Assembly: GCF_020400655.1 (NCBI RefSeq)
Contig: NZ_JAINRC010000015.1
Location: forward strand, 217,945-281,944
DNA from: Streptomyces spinosus
GTDB lineage: Bacteria > Actinomycetota > Actinomycetes > Streptomycetales > Streptomycetaceae
Length of the DNA stretch: 64,000 nt
Reading direction: 5' to 3'
Positions 6,880 through 15,839 of the stretch are shown here, piece after piece. The translations under genes and the position numbers were made by a program. The number at the start of each line of letters is the position of its first letter. The first letter of the stretch is position 1. The notes beneath the pieces were generated by a model. The model saw nothing but the letters and a program-made list of their open reading frames with translations. It was not told the origin of the DNA and did no database searches.

Positions 6880-8289
6880 TCACACGTCGAAGTACAGCTC
6901 GAACTCGTGCGGGTGCGGACGCAGCTGGAGCGGGGCGATCTCGTTCGTGCGCTTGAAGTCGATCCACGTCTCGATCAGGTCGGACGTGAACACGTCGCCC
7001 TGGAGGAGGAACTCGTGGTCGGCCTCCAGCGCGTCGAGGACGGCGTTCAGCGAGGTCGGGACCTGGGCGACGTTCGCGTGCTCCTCGGGAGCCAGCTCGT
7101 ACAGGTCCTTGTCGATCGGCTCGGCCGGCTCGATCTTGTTCTTGATGCCGTCCAGGCCCGCGAGGAGCAGGGCCGAGAAGGCCAGGTACGGGTTGCCGGA
7201 GGAGTCGGGCGCGCGGAACTCGACGCGCTTGGCCTTCGGGTTGGAGCCCGTGATCGGGATACGCATCGCGGCGGAGCGGTTGCGCTGCGAGTACACCAGG
7301 TTGATCGGCGCCTCGAAGCCCGGCACCAGACGGTGGTAGGAGTTCACCGTCGGGTTGGTGAAGGCCAGCAGCGACGGGGCGTGCCTGAGGATGCCGCCGA
7401 TGTAGTAGCGGGCGGTGTCCGACAGGCCCGCGTAACCGGCCTCGTCGTAGAACAGCGGGTCGCCGTTGCTCCACAGCGACTGGTGCACGTGCATGCCCGA
7501 GCCGTTGTCACCGAAGATCGGCTTCGGCATGAAGGTCGCGGTCTTGCCGTTGCGCCAGGCGACGTTCTTCACGATGTACTTGAAGAGCTGAAGGTCGTCG
7601 GCGGCGGCGAGCAGGGTGTTGAACTTGTAGTTGATCTCCGCCTGGCCGGCCGTGCCCACCTCGTGGTGCTGGCGCTCGACCTTCAGGCCGGACCGCTCCA
7701 GCTCCAGGGAGATCTCGGCGCGCAGGTCGGCGAAGTGGTCGACCGGGGCCACCGGGAAGTAGCCGCCCTTGTAGCGGACCTTGTACCCGCGGTTGTTCTC
7801 GACGGCGCCGGTGTTCCAGGCGCCCGCCTCGGAGTCGATGTGGTAGAAGGACTCGTTCGCGGAGGTGGCGAAACGGACGCTGTCGAAGACGTAGAACTCG
7901 GCCTCGGGGCCGAAGTACGCGGTGTCCGCGATCCCGGTCGACGCCAGGTAGGCCTCCGCCTTCTTCGCCACGTTGCGCGGGTCACGAGAGTACTGCTCGC
8001 CCGTGATCGGGTCGTGGATGAAGAAGTTGATGTTGAGGGTCTTGTCGCGGCGGAACGGGTCCACACGGGCGGTGGACAGGTCGGCGCGCAGAGCCATGTC
8101 GGACTCGTGGATGGCCTGGAAACCACGGATCGACGATCCGTCGAAGGCCAGCTCCTCGTCCGGGTCGAACGCCTCAACGGGCACCGTGAAGTGCTGCATG
8201 ACGCCCGGCAGGTCGCAGAAGCGGACGTCGACGAACTTGACGTCCTCGTCCGCGATGAACTTCTTGGCCTCGTCGGCGTTCTGGAACAT
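6880..8289 (-). CDS. glnA: Glutamine synthetase type I (GSI-beta, adenylylatable)
   Basis: A 469-residue protein from ATG 8289 with GGAGGAG upstream (N-terminus MFQNADEAKKFI). Makes glutamine from glutamate, ammonia and ATP as a cytoplasmic dodecamer. Catalytic signatures are present: DGSSIRGF near 50, the ATP-binding segment KPIFGDNGSGMHVHQS, and the substrate loop NRSAAMRIP. The adenylylation site DLYELAPEE places Tyr at residue 397, the same number as in E. coli, so activity is expected to be controlled by a GlnE-type adenylyltransferase. Transcription is probably controlled by GlnR through the box at 8387-8424. Confidence 0.98.
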   Translation of the reverse strand: MFQNADEAKKFIADEDVKFVDVRFCDLPGVMQHFTVPVEAFDPDEELAFDGSSIRGFQAIHESDMALRADLSTARVDPFRRDKTLNINFFIHDPITGEQYSRDPRNVAKKAEAYLASTGIADTAYFGPEAEFYVFDSVRFATSANESFYHIDSEAGAWNTGAVENNRGYKVRYKGGYFPVAPVDHFADLRAEISLELERSGLKVERQHHEVGTAGQAEINYKFNTLLAAADDLQLFKYIVKNVAWRNGKTATFMPKPIFGDNGSGMHVHQSLWSNGDPLFYDEAGYAGLSDTARYYIGGILRHAPSLLAFTNPTVNSYHRLVPGFEAPINLVYSQRNRSAAMRIPITGSNPKAKRVEFRAPDSSGNPYLAFSALLLAGLDGIKNKIEPAEPIDKDLYELAPEEHANVAQVPTSLNAVLDALEADHEFLLQGDVFTSDLIETWIDFKRTNEIAPLQLRPHPHEFELYFDV

Positions 8290-8386
8290 CCAGCTCCTCC
8301 TACTCCCGACCGTCCTCGCCGGGGTGGTAGATCGTTCGTGCGGCCAGTGCGGTGGCACACGCTGGTCTCGACCCTAGGGACGGGTG

Positions 8387-8424
8387 ATTTCTCGGGCGTG
8401 ACCCGTTTGTTTCGCAGAAGTTAA
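8387..8424 (-). promoter_or_regulatory. GlnR box upstream of glnA
   Basis: Read on the minus strand: TTAAC-n6-GAAAC-n6-GTCAC-n6-GAAAT. This is the four-half-site arrangement (a1-b1-a2-b2, each separated by six bases) known for the actinobacterial nitrogen regulator GlnR. It lies about 100-135 bases upstream of the glnA start and between glnA and the divergent RDD gene. Confidence 0.9.
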
Positions 8425-8499
8425 CCGGCCACCTGTCCACCGTAGCCCTGACACACCCCTGTGCGTAGTGCCCGAAACCGGGCACAGTACCGTGGAGGC

Positions 8500-8970
8500 G
8501 TGGACAACAGGCAGGCAATCGGATCGTGGCTCTCCGGACCGCGCGCGGCCCTGGAAGAGGCGGGCGCCGATTTCGGGTACCGGGGTGAACAGCTCGGCCT
8601 CCCGGAGCACGGGCCGAACTCGGTCGCACGCCCCGGACGGCGCCTGGGCGCGCTCGCCGTGGACTGGGCGCTGTGCGTTCTGATCGCATACGGCCTGATC
8701 ACGGACGGCTACCGAGCCCCCGCCACCAGTAACTGGGCGCTCGGTGTCTTCTTCGTCATGAGCGTCCTGACCGTCGGCACGGTCGGCTTCACCCCCGGCA
8801 AGCGGCTCTTCGGCATCCGGGTCGTGGCCCTGCGGACGGGCACGGTCAACCCCGGGCGCGCCCTGCTGCGCACGGTCCTGCTGTGCCTCGCGATCCCCGC
8901 CCTGATCTGGGACCGCGACGGCCGCGGCCTGCACGACCGGATCGCGCAGACGGTCGAGGTGCGGATCTGA
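8500..8970 (+). CDS. RDD-family membrane protein
   Basis: A 156-residue protein from GTG 8500 (VDNRQAIGSWLSGP). The RDD domain begins with ARPGRRLGALAVDW (about 45-60), which has the Arg and Asp that name the family. Two membrane segments follow (about 60-75 and 82-100), then the conserved GFTPGKRLFGIRVV and a C-terminal DRDGRGLHDRIAQTVEV. Role unknown; some RDD proteins act in ion exchange. Divergent from glnA. A longer in-frame start (8461) would place the N-terminus inside the likely promoter. Confidence 0.85.
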   Translation: MDNRQAIGSWLSGPRAALEEAGADFGYRGEQLGLPEHGPNSVARPGRRLGALAVDWALCVLIAYGLITDGYRAPATSNWALGVFFVMSVLTVGTVGFTPGKRLFGIRVVALRTGTVNPGRALLRTVLLCLAIPALIWDRDGRGLHDRIAQTVEVRI

Positions 8971-9139
8971 CGGAGCGCCCCCGCCGCGGAGGCCGCTCGC
9001 CCGCGGCCGGTCGCGTCCGCGGGGCCGAGCCGCAGGGGGGCACGGCCCCGCCCTGGCACTGCGCCCCGCCGCCGGGACCCCGCGAGAGCGCCCGGCGCTG
9101 GGGGCGGCAGCCACCCGCGGCGGTCCGCCCGCACCGCCG

Positions 9140-10798
9140 TCACCTCCTCCGCAGCACCGCCGCCAGCACCGACCGCAGCTCCGTCTCCGGGTCGCTCGCG
9201 GCGCTCGTCGCGCGCCAGGCGACGAAGCCGTCCGGGCGTACCAGCACCGCCCCGTCCGCCGTCGTGCCGTGCGGCGCGGCCCAGTCGGTGCCGCCCTCGG
9301 CGCCGTCCCCGTCGTAGGTGAGGTCGGCGTCCGCGCCCGTACCGATCCGGTACGCCTCCAGCCGTACGCCGTCCGTTCGGGCGATCTTCCGGGCGGCGGC
9401 GTGCCAGGCCCCGCCGGCGGCCGATCCGGCGTCGCAGAGGAGCACCAGTGAGCGCTCGTAGAGGTCGATCGTGGAGAGCCGGTCGCCCGCACGGCGCAGC
9501 CACAGGTGCGGCGCCCGGCTGCCCGGGTCCGCGGTCAGCCGCACCTCGTCGGGTACGACCGGCTGGGCGGGGTCGGCGCCGATGACGGCCCCCTCCAGAT
9601 AGCGGTAGGCGAGGACGACGGGAAGGATGCCGCTGCGCGGGCCCCCGCCGACGCCGGGCGTGGGCGCGAAGCCCGGGTGGCTGTGCTCCACCGAACGGGC
9701 GGAGGCGCGGGCGCTGGTCGCCAGCGCGACGGGCCGGCGCTCGGTGTCGTAGGTCTCCAGCAGGCCGGGTCCGGCCCAGCCGTCGAGGACGGCGGAGAGT
9801 TTCCAGGCCAGGTTGTGCGCGTCCTGGATGCCGGTGTTGGACCCGAAGGCGCCGGTGGGGGACATCTCGTGGGCGGAGTCGCCGGCCAGCACCACCCGGC
9901 CGGCCGTGTACCGCTCGGCGACGCGTTCGGCGGCACGCCAGGACGCCTTTCCGGTGATTTCGACGTCCAGGTCGGGGACGCCGACGGCCAGCCGGATGTG
10001 CCGCTGGAGCCGCTCCTCGGTGAACTCCTCCAGCCTCTCGCCCTGCTCCGGGTGCCACGGCGCGTGGAAGACCCAGTGCTCCTTGTTGTCGACCGGCAGC
10101 AGGGCGCCGTCGGCCTCCGGGTTGGTGAGGTAGCAGCAGATGAAGTGCCGGTCGCCGACCGTCTCGGCGAGCAGTTTGGACCGGAAGGTGACGCTCACGT
10201 TGGCGAAGAGGTCGCCGGGGCCGCTCTGCCCGATGCCGAGCCGGCGCCGTACGGGGCTGCGCGGGCCGTCGCACGCGACCAGGTAGTCCGCGCGGACCGT
10301 GTACAGCTCGTCGCTGTCCCGGTCCCGGACGAACGCCGTCACTCCTTCGGGGTCCTGTTCGAAGCCCTCCAGCTCGTGGTAGTACCGCAGGTCCCCGCCG
10401 AGCGCGCGGGCCCCCTTCAGCAGCACCGGCTCCAGGTCGTTCTGGCTGCACAGGCACCAGGCCGTGGGGCTGAACCTCGCCAGCCCGCCGCCCGGGTCGA
10501 TGTGCTTGAACAGCCATTCGCCGGCGTCGCCGGCGAGGGTCGGGGTCTGCAGGATGCCGTGGTTGGACGCGAGCAGCGAGGCCGCCGCCTTGATGTCCGG
10601 CTCGATGCCGGCGACCCGGTACAGCTCCATCGTCCGCAGGTTGTTGCCGCGGCCACGCGGGTGGATCGAGGTCCCGGAGTGCCGCTCGACGAGCATGTGG
10701 GGTACGCCGAGACGGCCCAGGAACAGGGAGAGGGACAGGCCCACCAGTGAACCGCCCACGACGAGGACGGGCACCTGGTGATCGGCTTTGTGCTGCAT
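9140..10798 (-). CDS. FAD-dependent aromatic hydroxylase of spore-pigment cluster (whiE ORFVIII-like)
   Basis: A 552-residue protein from ATG 10798 (MQHKADHQVPVLVVGG), with CTGGAGC upstream; a 27-residue longer form is possible but has no better site. N-terminal FAD-binding motif VVGGSLVGLSLSLFLG, the DG motif YLVACDGPRSPVRR near 165, and the second FAD motif GDSAHEMSPTGAFGSNTGIQDAHNLAWKL near 290: a class A flavoprotein monooxygenase of the PheA/TetX type. The C-terminal thioredoxin-like domain carries no visible catalytic CxxC. It is divergent from the polyketide operon, as in whiE loci, and probably hydroxylates the polyketide late in pigment formation. Confidence 0.93.
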   Translation of the reverse strand: MQHKADHQVPVLVVGGSLVGLSLSLFLGRLGVPHMLVERHSGTSIHPRGRGNNLRTMELYRVAGIEPDIKAAASLLASNHGILQTPTLAGDAGEWLFKHIDPGGGLARFSPTAWCLCSQNDLEPVLLKGARALGGDLRYYHELEGFEQDPEGVTAFVRDRDSDELYTVRADYLVACDGPRSPVRRRLGIGQSGPGDLFANVSVTFRSKLLAETVGDRHFICCYLTNPEADGALLPVDNKEHWVFHAPWHPEQGERLEEFTEERLQRHIRLAVGVPDLDVEITGKASWRAAERVAERYTAGRVVLAGDSAHEMSPTGAFGSNTGIQDAHNLAWKLSAVLDGWAGPGLLETYDTERRPVALATSARASARSVEHSHPGFAPTPGVGGGPRSGILPVVLAYRYLEGAVIGADPAQPVVPDEVRLTADPGSRAPHLWLRRAGDRLSTIDLYERSLVLLCDAGSAAGGAWHAAARKIARTDGVRLEAYRIGTGADADLTYDGDGAEGGTDWAAPHGTTADGAVLVRPDGFVAWRATSAASDPETELRSVLAAVLRRR

Positions 10799-10996
10799 CA
10801 AGGCTCCAGAGGCAGGGGTCGGGATGTGAGGCGCTGCTGTTTCTGTGCCCTCTGGGACGGCTTTCGCGTGCTCAATCACCCACGTGGTTCACGCGAGTCG
10901 CGCGTTGTGCGGGAAGCGGCACAGGATCAAGAAGCGCTGACGTCGCGTCATCGGCGGCCGGCGTTCGCCTCTGCCCCCGTGAAGGAGATGCGCAGC
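10799..10996. promoter_or_regulatory. Divergent promoter region of the spore-pigment locus
   Basis: A 198-base spacer between two outward-facing genes. It holds a 13-bp perfect dyad TGACG-TCG-CGTCA (10938-10950) and a CACGTG hexamer near 10883. GAAGGAG (10981-10987) is the ribosome-binding site of the plus-strand operon. In S. coelicolor the whiE promoters are developmentally controlled; I could not assign a specific sigma-factor box here. Confidence 0.55.
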
Positions 10997-12079
10997 ATGA
11001 CCACCTTGTCGGAAAAGATGTCGGACCAGTCGACGCGTGAGGTGTCGACGAGGGTCTCCCAGTCCGTGTTCGACGGCTCCCGTCTCCGGGTCGTCCTGCT
11101 CGTGGACGTCCACGACGGCGCCCAGCAGCAGTTCCTGGAGGCCTACGAGCAGCTGTGCAACCAGGTGGCGCAGGTGCCCGGCCACGTCAGCGACCAGCTG
11201 TGCCAGTCGATCGAGAACCCCTCCCAATGGCTCATCACCAGCGAGTGGGAGAGTGCCCCGCCGTTCCTCACCTGGGTGAACAGCGAGGAGCACGTGCGGA
11301 TGGTGGAACCCCTGCACAGCTGCGTCCGGGACACCCGGTCGCTGCGGTTCCACATCGTCCGCGAGACCGGCGGCGAGCCGGCCGGGGCCGCGTCACGGCG
11401 CCGGCTCCAGGCGTCCCCGCGGATCGGGGACGGCGTGATCCGGCACGCGCTGACCTTCACGGTCAGGCCGGGCAGCGAGGAGAAGGTCGCGAAGATCCTC
11501 GCGGACTACGCCTCGCCCGAGGCGCGCGTCGACGAGAGCACCCGGCTGTGCCGCACCTCCCTGTTCATGCACGGCAACCGGGTCGTGCGGGCCATCGAGG
11601 TGCGCGGCGACCTGCTCGCGGCGCTGCGGCACGTCGCCCGGCAGCCCGAGGTGCGGGCCGTGGAGGAGGCCATCAACCCCTACCTGGAGCAGGAGCGGGA
11701 CCTGAACGACCAGGAGTCCGCGCGGGTGTTCTTCACCCGGGCGGCGCTGCCGGCCGTGCACCACGTCACCGCGGACGAGGTCACAGAGGGCGAGCGGCAG
11801 GCGCTGTACTACCCGGCCCGGCCGGACTGCGGGATGCGGCTGGCGGAGCTGCTCGCCCAGCAGGACGAGGCGGCGGCTCAGAACCCGGACAGCCCGGTGC
11901 TGCGCAGCACGATCTTCCAGCGCGACGACGTCGTCGTCCGGCTGATCGACGTACGCCCCGGCACGGGCGCCCGCGCCGCGCTGCCGGAGCCCGGCCGTCA
12001 GGCCGAGCTGGGCGCCCTGCTGGACGGCGAGCCCGTCGGCATGGACCTCGTCACCGACCGCCGCTCGCCGGACGCCTGA
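10997..12079 (+). CDS. SchA/CurD-like polyketide tailoring protein (whiE ORFI-like)
   Basis: A 360-residue protein from ATG 10997, nine bases after GAAGGAG. It reads as three ferredoxin-like (dimeric alpha/beta barrel) units: an antibiotic-monooxygenase-type unit (about 20-125, with WLITSEWESAPPFLTWV), a SchA/CurD unit (about 150-235, with LTFTVRPGSEEKVAKIL and FMHGNRVVRAIEV) and a third related unit (about 255-345, with FQRDDVVVRLIDV). Proteins of this layout are found first in the operon of whiE, sch and cur spore-pigment loci. The exact step is unsettled; cofactor-free oxygenation or cyclase assistance is likely. Confidence 0.9.
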   Translation: MTTLSEKMSDQSTREVSTRVSQSVFDGSRLRVVLLVDVHDGAQQQFLEAYEQLCNQVAQVPGHVSDQLCQSIENPSQWLITSEWESAPPFLTWVNSEEHVRMVEPLHSCVRDTRSLRFHIVRETGGEPAGAASRRRLQASPRIGDGVIRHALTFTVRPGSEEKVAKILADYASPEARVDESTRLCRTSLFMHGNRVVRAIEVRGDLLAALRHVARQPEVRAVEEAINPYLEQERDLNDQESARVFFTRAALPAVHHVTADEVTEGERQALYYPARPDCGMRLAELLAQQDEAAAQNPDSPVLRSTIFQRDDVVVRLIDVRPGTGARAALPEPGRQAELGALLDGEPVGMDLVTDRRSPDA

Positions 12080-12113
12080 GCCCGGCGGGCCAGCACACCA
12101 ACGGAGGAACGTC

Positions 12114-12551
12114 GTGATCAAACCCCTTCCGAAGATCGTGGACCTCAGCGAGATCGAGCCCAACACCCGGCGCGGCGGCGACCTGCGCGCCATGCTCACC
12201 CCGGCCACGGTGGGCTCCACCAGCGGCTTCATGGGCGTGGCCATCGTGCAGCCCGGCGACCGCATCGGCGAGCACTACCACCCCTACTCCGAGGAGTTCG
12301 TGTACGTCCTGTGCGGACAGCTGGAGGTGGACCTGGACGGTGAGCCGCACCCGCTGCGGCCCGAGCAGGGGCTGATGATCCCCATGAACATGCGGCACCG
12401 CTTCCGCAACGTCGGCAACGTGGAGGCGCGGATCGTCTTCCACCTGGGCCCGCTGGCCCCCCGGCCGGCCCTCGGCCACGTCGACACCGAGGAGACGGAG
12501 GCCGTCGCCGTGGCCGCCGATCCGGCCGACCGGGCACGGGTCGGCTCATGA
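12114..12551 (+). CDS. Cupin-fold polyketide cyclase/oxygenase (whiE ORFII-like)
   Basis: A 145-residue protein from GTG 12114 with GGAGG upstream. Single cupin barrel: motif 1 GDRIGEHYHPYSEEFVYVLCG supplies His, His and Glu metal ligands (about 43-62), and motif 2 PMNMRHRFRNVGN supplies the last His (about 85-97). It is the ORFII-type cupin found in spore-pigment and several aromatic polyketide clusters. Its stop overlaps the KS-alpha start (ATGA), so the two are translationally coupled. Confidence 0.93.
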   Translation: MIKPLPKIVDLSEIEPNTRRGGDLRAMLTPATVGSTSGFMGVAIVQPGDRIGEHYHPYSEEFVYVLCGQLEVDLDGEPHPLRPEQGLMIPMNMRHRFRNVGNVEARIVFHLGPLAPRPALGHVDTEETEAVAVAADPADRARVGS

Positions 12552-13807
12552 ACCGGCGCGTGGCGGTCACCGGCATAGGCGTCGTGGCCCCGGGAGGGAT
12601 CGGCGTACCGGCGTTCTGGGATCTCCTCGCCGACGGCCGTACCGCGACGCGGGGCATCACGTTCTTCGACCCGACCGGGCTGCGGTCCCGGATCGCCGCC
12701 GAGTGCGACTTCGACCCCGCCGCGTACGGCTTGGACGCCGAACAGGTCGAACGGGCGGACCGGTACATACAGTTCGCCCTGGTGGCCGGCGAGGAGGCGG
12801 TCCGCGACTCCGGTCTCGACCTCGGCCGGGAGGACCCCTGGCGGGTCGGTGTCTCCGTGGGCACGGCCGTCGGCGGCACCACCCGGCTGGAGCACGACTA
12901 CGTCCTGGTCAGCCATCGCGGGCAGCGCTGGGACGTCGACCCCGCCGAGGCGGAGCCGCAGCTGCACCGGGCGTTCTCGCCGAGCACCGTGGCCTCCGCG
13001 GTGGCGGAACGTTTCGGCGCCCAGGGTCCGGTGCAGACCGTGTCCACCGGCTGCACCTCGGGACTCGACGCGGTCGGGTACGCCTTCCACACCGTCCAGG
13101 AGGGCCGGGCCGACATATGCATCGCGGGAGCCTCGGACTCTCCGATCTCCCCGATCACCATGGCCTGCTTCGACGCGATCAAGGCCACCTCACCGAACAA
13201 CGACGACCCCGCGCACGCCTCCCGTCCCTTCGACAACAACCGTGACGGCTTCGTCATGGGCGAGGGCGGCGCGGTGCTCGTCCTGGAGGAGCTGGAGCAC
13301 GCCCGGGCCCGCGGTGCCCACGTGTACTGCGAGTTCGGCGGCTACGCCACCTTCGGCAACGCCTACCACATGACCGGTCTGACCAAGGAGGGCCTGGAGA
13401 TGGCGCGGGCCATCGACACCGCCCTGGACCAGGCGCGTCTCGACCCCACGGCGATCGACTACGTCAACGCGCACGGCTCCGGCACCCGGCAGAACGACCG
13501 CCACGAGACGGCGGCCGTGAAGCGGGCGCTGGGCCACCACGCCTACGACACCCCGATGAGCTCCATCAAATCCATGGTGGGGCACTCCCTCGGGGCGATC
13601 GGCGCCATCGAACTCGTCGCGTGCGTCCTGGCCCTCGCGAAGCAGGTCGTCCCGCCGACCGCGAACTACGAGATCCCCGACCCCGAGTGCGACCTGGACT
13701 ACGTCCCGCGCGTCGCCCGCGAACGGAAGCTGACCAGCGTGCTGTCCGTGGGCAGCGGGTTCGGCGGATTCCAGTCCGCGGTGATCCTGACCCGGCCGAG
13801 GGAGTGA
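12548..13807 (+). CDS. Type II PKS ketosynthase alpha subunit (whiE ORFIII-like)
   Basis: A 419-residue protein. Catalytic triad visible: Cys in TVSTGCTSGLDAVG (about 169), His in YVNAHGSGTRQND (about 309) and His in SMVGHSLGAIGAIE (about 346). It makes the carbon chain by decarboxylative condensation together with KS-beta and ACP. The STGCTSG context differs from the more common TACSSG of antibiotic synthases and resembles spore-pigment enzymes. Starts within the ATGA overlap with the cupin gene; the KS-beta gene follows after seven bases. Confidence 0.97.
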   Translation: MNRRVAVTGIGVVAPGGIGVPAFWDLLADGRTATRGITFFDPTGLRSRIAAECDFDPAAYGLDAEQVERADRYIQFALVAGEEAVRDSGLDLGREDPWRVGVSVGTAVGGTTRLEHDYVLVSHRGQRWDVDPAEAEPQLHRAFSPSTVASAVAERFGAQGPVQTVSTGCTSGLDAVGYAFHTVQEGRADICIAGASDSPISPITMACFDAIKATSPNNDDPAHASRPFDNNRDGFVMGEGGAVLVLEELEHARARGAHVYCEFGGYATFGNAYHMTGLTKEGLEMARAIDTALDQARLDPTAIDYVNAHGSGTRQNDRHETAAVKRALGHHAYDTPMSSIKSMVGHSLGAIGAIELVACVLALAKQVVPPTANYEIPDPECDLDYVPRVARERKLTSVLSVGSGFGGFQSAVILTRPRE

Positions 13808-13814
13808 GGACACG

Positions 13815-15059
13815 ATGAGCGAACCGCAGGACCGGCAGGCGGCCATCACCGGCATCGGAGTGGTCGCGCCCAACGGCACCACCACCGGCACCTTCTGGAA
13901 GGCCACCCAGGAGGGCCTCAGCGTCCTCGACCGGGTCACCCGCGAGGGCTGTGAGCACCTTCCCCTCAAGGTGGCCGGTGAGGTCCGCGCCTTTGAACCG
14001 GCCGCCACGATCGAGGAGCGCTTCCTCGTCCAGACCGACCGGTTCACGCACTACGCCATGGCCGCGGCCGACTTCGCACTGGACGACGCCCGGCTCGCGC
14101 TGGCCGACATCCCCGACGCGCCGTACTCCATCGGCGTGGTCACCGCCGCCGGGTCCGGCGGCGGCGAGTTCGGCCAGCGCGAACTCCAGCAACTGTGGGG
14201 CAAGGGGAGCCGGTTCGTCGGGCCGTACCAGTCCATCGCCTGGTTCTACGCCGCGAGCACCGGCCAGGTGTCCATCCGCCGCGGCTTCAAGGGACCCTGC
14301 TCGGTCGTCGCCTCCGACGAGGCCGGCGGCCTGGACGCCCTCGCCCACGCGGCACGGGCCGTGCGGCGCGGCACCGACGTCATCGTGGCCGGCTCCACCG
14401 AGGCGCCGCTCGCGCCGTACTCGATGGTCTGCCAGCTCGGCTACGACGAACTGAGCCGGGAGACGGACCCGTCCCGGGCCTACCGCCCGTTCACGGACGG
14501 GGCCTGCGGGTTCGTGCCCGCCGAGGGCGGCGGGATGCTCGTGGTCGAGGCGGCCTGCGCCGCCCGGTCCCGCGGCGCCGACATCAAGGCCGTCGTGGCC
14601 GGACACGGGGCGACCTTCACCGGCGCCTCCCGCTGGGACCGGTCCCGGGAGGGGCTCGCGCAGGCCGTCCGGCAGGCCCTGGCGGAGGCCGGGTGCGCGC
14701 CCGAGGAGGTCGACGTCGTCTTCGCCGACGCCCTCGGGGTACCGGAGGCCGACCGGGCCGAGGCGCTGGCGATCGCCGACGCCCTCGGCGAGCACGGCAC
14801 CCGGGTACCGGTCACCGCACCGAAGACCGGGATCGGCCGGGGATACTGCGCGGCCCCCGTCCTGGACACCGCGGCGGCCGTGCTCGCGATGGAGCACGGC
14901 CTGGTCCCGCCGACGCCGAACGTCTTCGACGTCTGCCACGACCTCGACCTCGTGACCGGCAGCGCCCGCGCCGCCGAACTGCGGACGGCGCTGGTCCTCA
15001 GCCGCGGACTCATGGGGTCGAACTCGGCGCTGGTGCTGCGACGCGGCACCGCGCAGTGA
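13815..15059 (+). CDS. Type II PKS ketosynthase beta / chain-length factor (whiE ORFIV-like)
   Basis: A 414-residue thiolase-fold protein from ATG 13815, paralogous to the preceding gene. The nucleophile Cys is absent: the site reads VVASDEAGGLDALAH (about residue 170), with Glu where antibiotic-type chain-length factors usually have Gln. It heterodimerises with KS-alpha and sets chain length; for spore pigments that is a long (about C24) chain, by analogy with whiE. Conserved SKPL-like surfaces cannot be judged by eye. Confidence 0.96.
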   Translation: MSEPQDRQAAITGIGVVAPNGTTTGTFWKATQEGLSVLDRVTREGCEHLPLKVAGEVRAFEPAATIEERFLVQTDRFTHYAMAAADFALDDARLALADIPDAPYSIGVVTAAGSGGGEFGQRELQQLWGKGSRFVGPYQSIAWFYAASTGQVSIRRGFKGPCSVVASDEAGGLDALAHAARAVRRGTDVIVAGSTEAPLAPYSMVCQLGYDELSRETDPSRAYRPFTDGACGFVPAEGGGMLVVEAACAARSRGADIKAVVAGHGATFTGASRWDRSREGLAQAVRQALAEAGCAPEEVDVVFADALGVPEADRAEALAIADALGEHGTRVPVTAPKTGIGRGYCAAPVLDTAAAVLAMEHGLVPPTPNVFDVCHDLDLVTGSARAAELRTALVLSRGLMGSNSALVLRRGTAQ

Positions 15060-15082
15060 GCACAGAGAAGGAGGAGAGAAAC

Positions 15083-15337
15083 ATGCCCCAGATCACCGTG
15101 GAAGAACTCGCCGCGCTGATGAAGAAGGCCGCCGGCGTGACCGTCAGCCCCCAGCAGTTGAAGGAGAAGCCGGACACCGGCTTCGACGTCCTCGGTGTCG
15201 ACTCGCTCGGCCTGCTCGGCATCGTCGGCGAGCTGGAGAACACGCACGGCACCCCGATGCCGGTCGACGCCGAGCGCTGCAAGACACCCCAGCAGTTCCT
15301 CAACCTCGTCAACAGCACCCTGATGGCAGGAGCCTGA
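15083..15337 (+). CDS. Acyl carrier protein (whiE ORFV-like)
   Basis: An 84-residue protein from ATG 15083 behind GAAGGAGGAG, one of the strongest ribosome-binding sites in the operon, fitting the high ACP dose needed. The phosphopantetheine attachment serine lies in DVLGVDSLGLLGI (about residue 41). Typical four-helix ACP length. Only one base separates its stop from the next ATG. Confidence 0.97.
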   Translation: MPQITVEELAALMKKAAGVTVSPQQLKEKPDTGFDVLGVDSLGLLGIVGELENTHGTPMPVDAERCKTPQQFLNLVNSTLMAGA

Positions 15338-15338
15338 G

Positions 15339-15818
15339 ATGGCAGGACACACCCAGAACGAGATCACCATCGCGGCCCCGCTGGACCTGGTCTGGGACAT
15401 GACCAACGACCTGGAGCGCTGGCCCCAGCTGTTCAGCGAGTACGCGTCGGTGGAGGTCCTCAAGAAGGAGGGCGAGAAGACGACGTTCCGGCTCACCATG
15501 CACCCGGACGAGAACGGCACCGTCTGGAGCTGGGTCTCCGAGCGCGAGCCGGACCGCGCCACCCGCACCGTCAAGGCCCGCCGGGTCGAGACCGGGCCCT
15601 TCGCCCACATGAACATCCACTGGCGGTACGAGGAGGTTCCCGCCGGCACCCGGATGGTCTGGACCCAGGACTTCGCGATGAAGCCGGACGCGCCGGTCGA
15701 CGACGACTGGATGACCGACAACATCAACAAGAACTCGAAGATCCAGCTGGAGCTGATCCGGCAGAAGATCGAGAAGGCGGCGGCCGGTGAGCGGCCCGCC
15801 CCGGCCCTGGCCGACTGA
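15339..15818 (+). CDS. Polyketide aromatase/cyclase, SRPBCC fold (whiE ORFVI-like)
   Basis: A 159-residue single-domain member of the TcmN-ARO/CYC type. The helix-grip pattern is clear: an N-terminal strand NEITIAAPLDLVWDMTNDLERWPQLF, central beta strands with SWVSEREPD and HWRYEEVPAGTRMVWTQDF, and a long C-terminal helix (about 130-150). It folds the nascent poly-beta-ketone and aromatises the first ring(s). Coupled to the ACP gene. Confidence 0.96.
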   Translation: MAGHTQNEITIAAPLDLVWDMTNDLERWPQLFSEYASVEVLKKEGEKTTFRLTMHPDENGTVWSWVSEREPDRATRTVKARRVETGPFAHMNIHWRYEEVPAGTRMVWTQDFAMKPDAPVDDDWMTDNINKNSKIQLELIRQKIEKAAAGERPAPALAD

Positions 15819-15839
15819 GCCGGACGACAGGAGACGACC

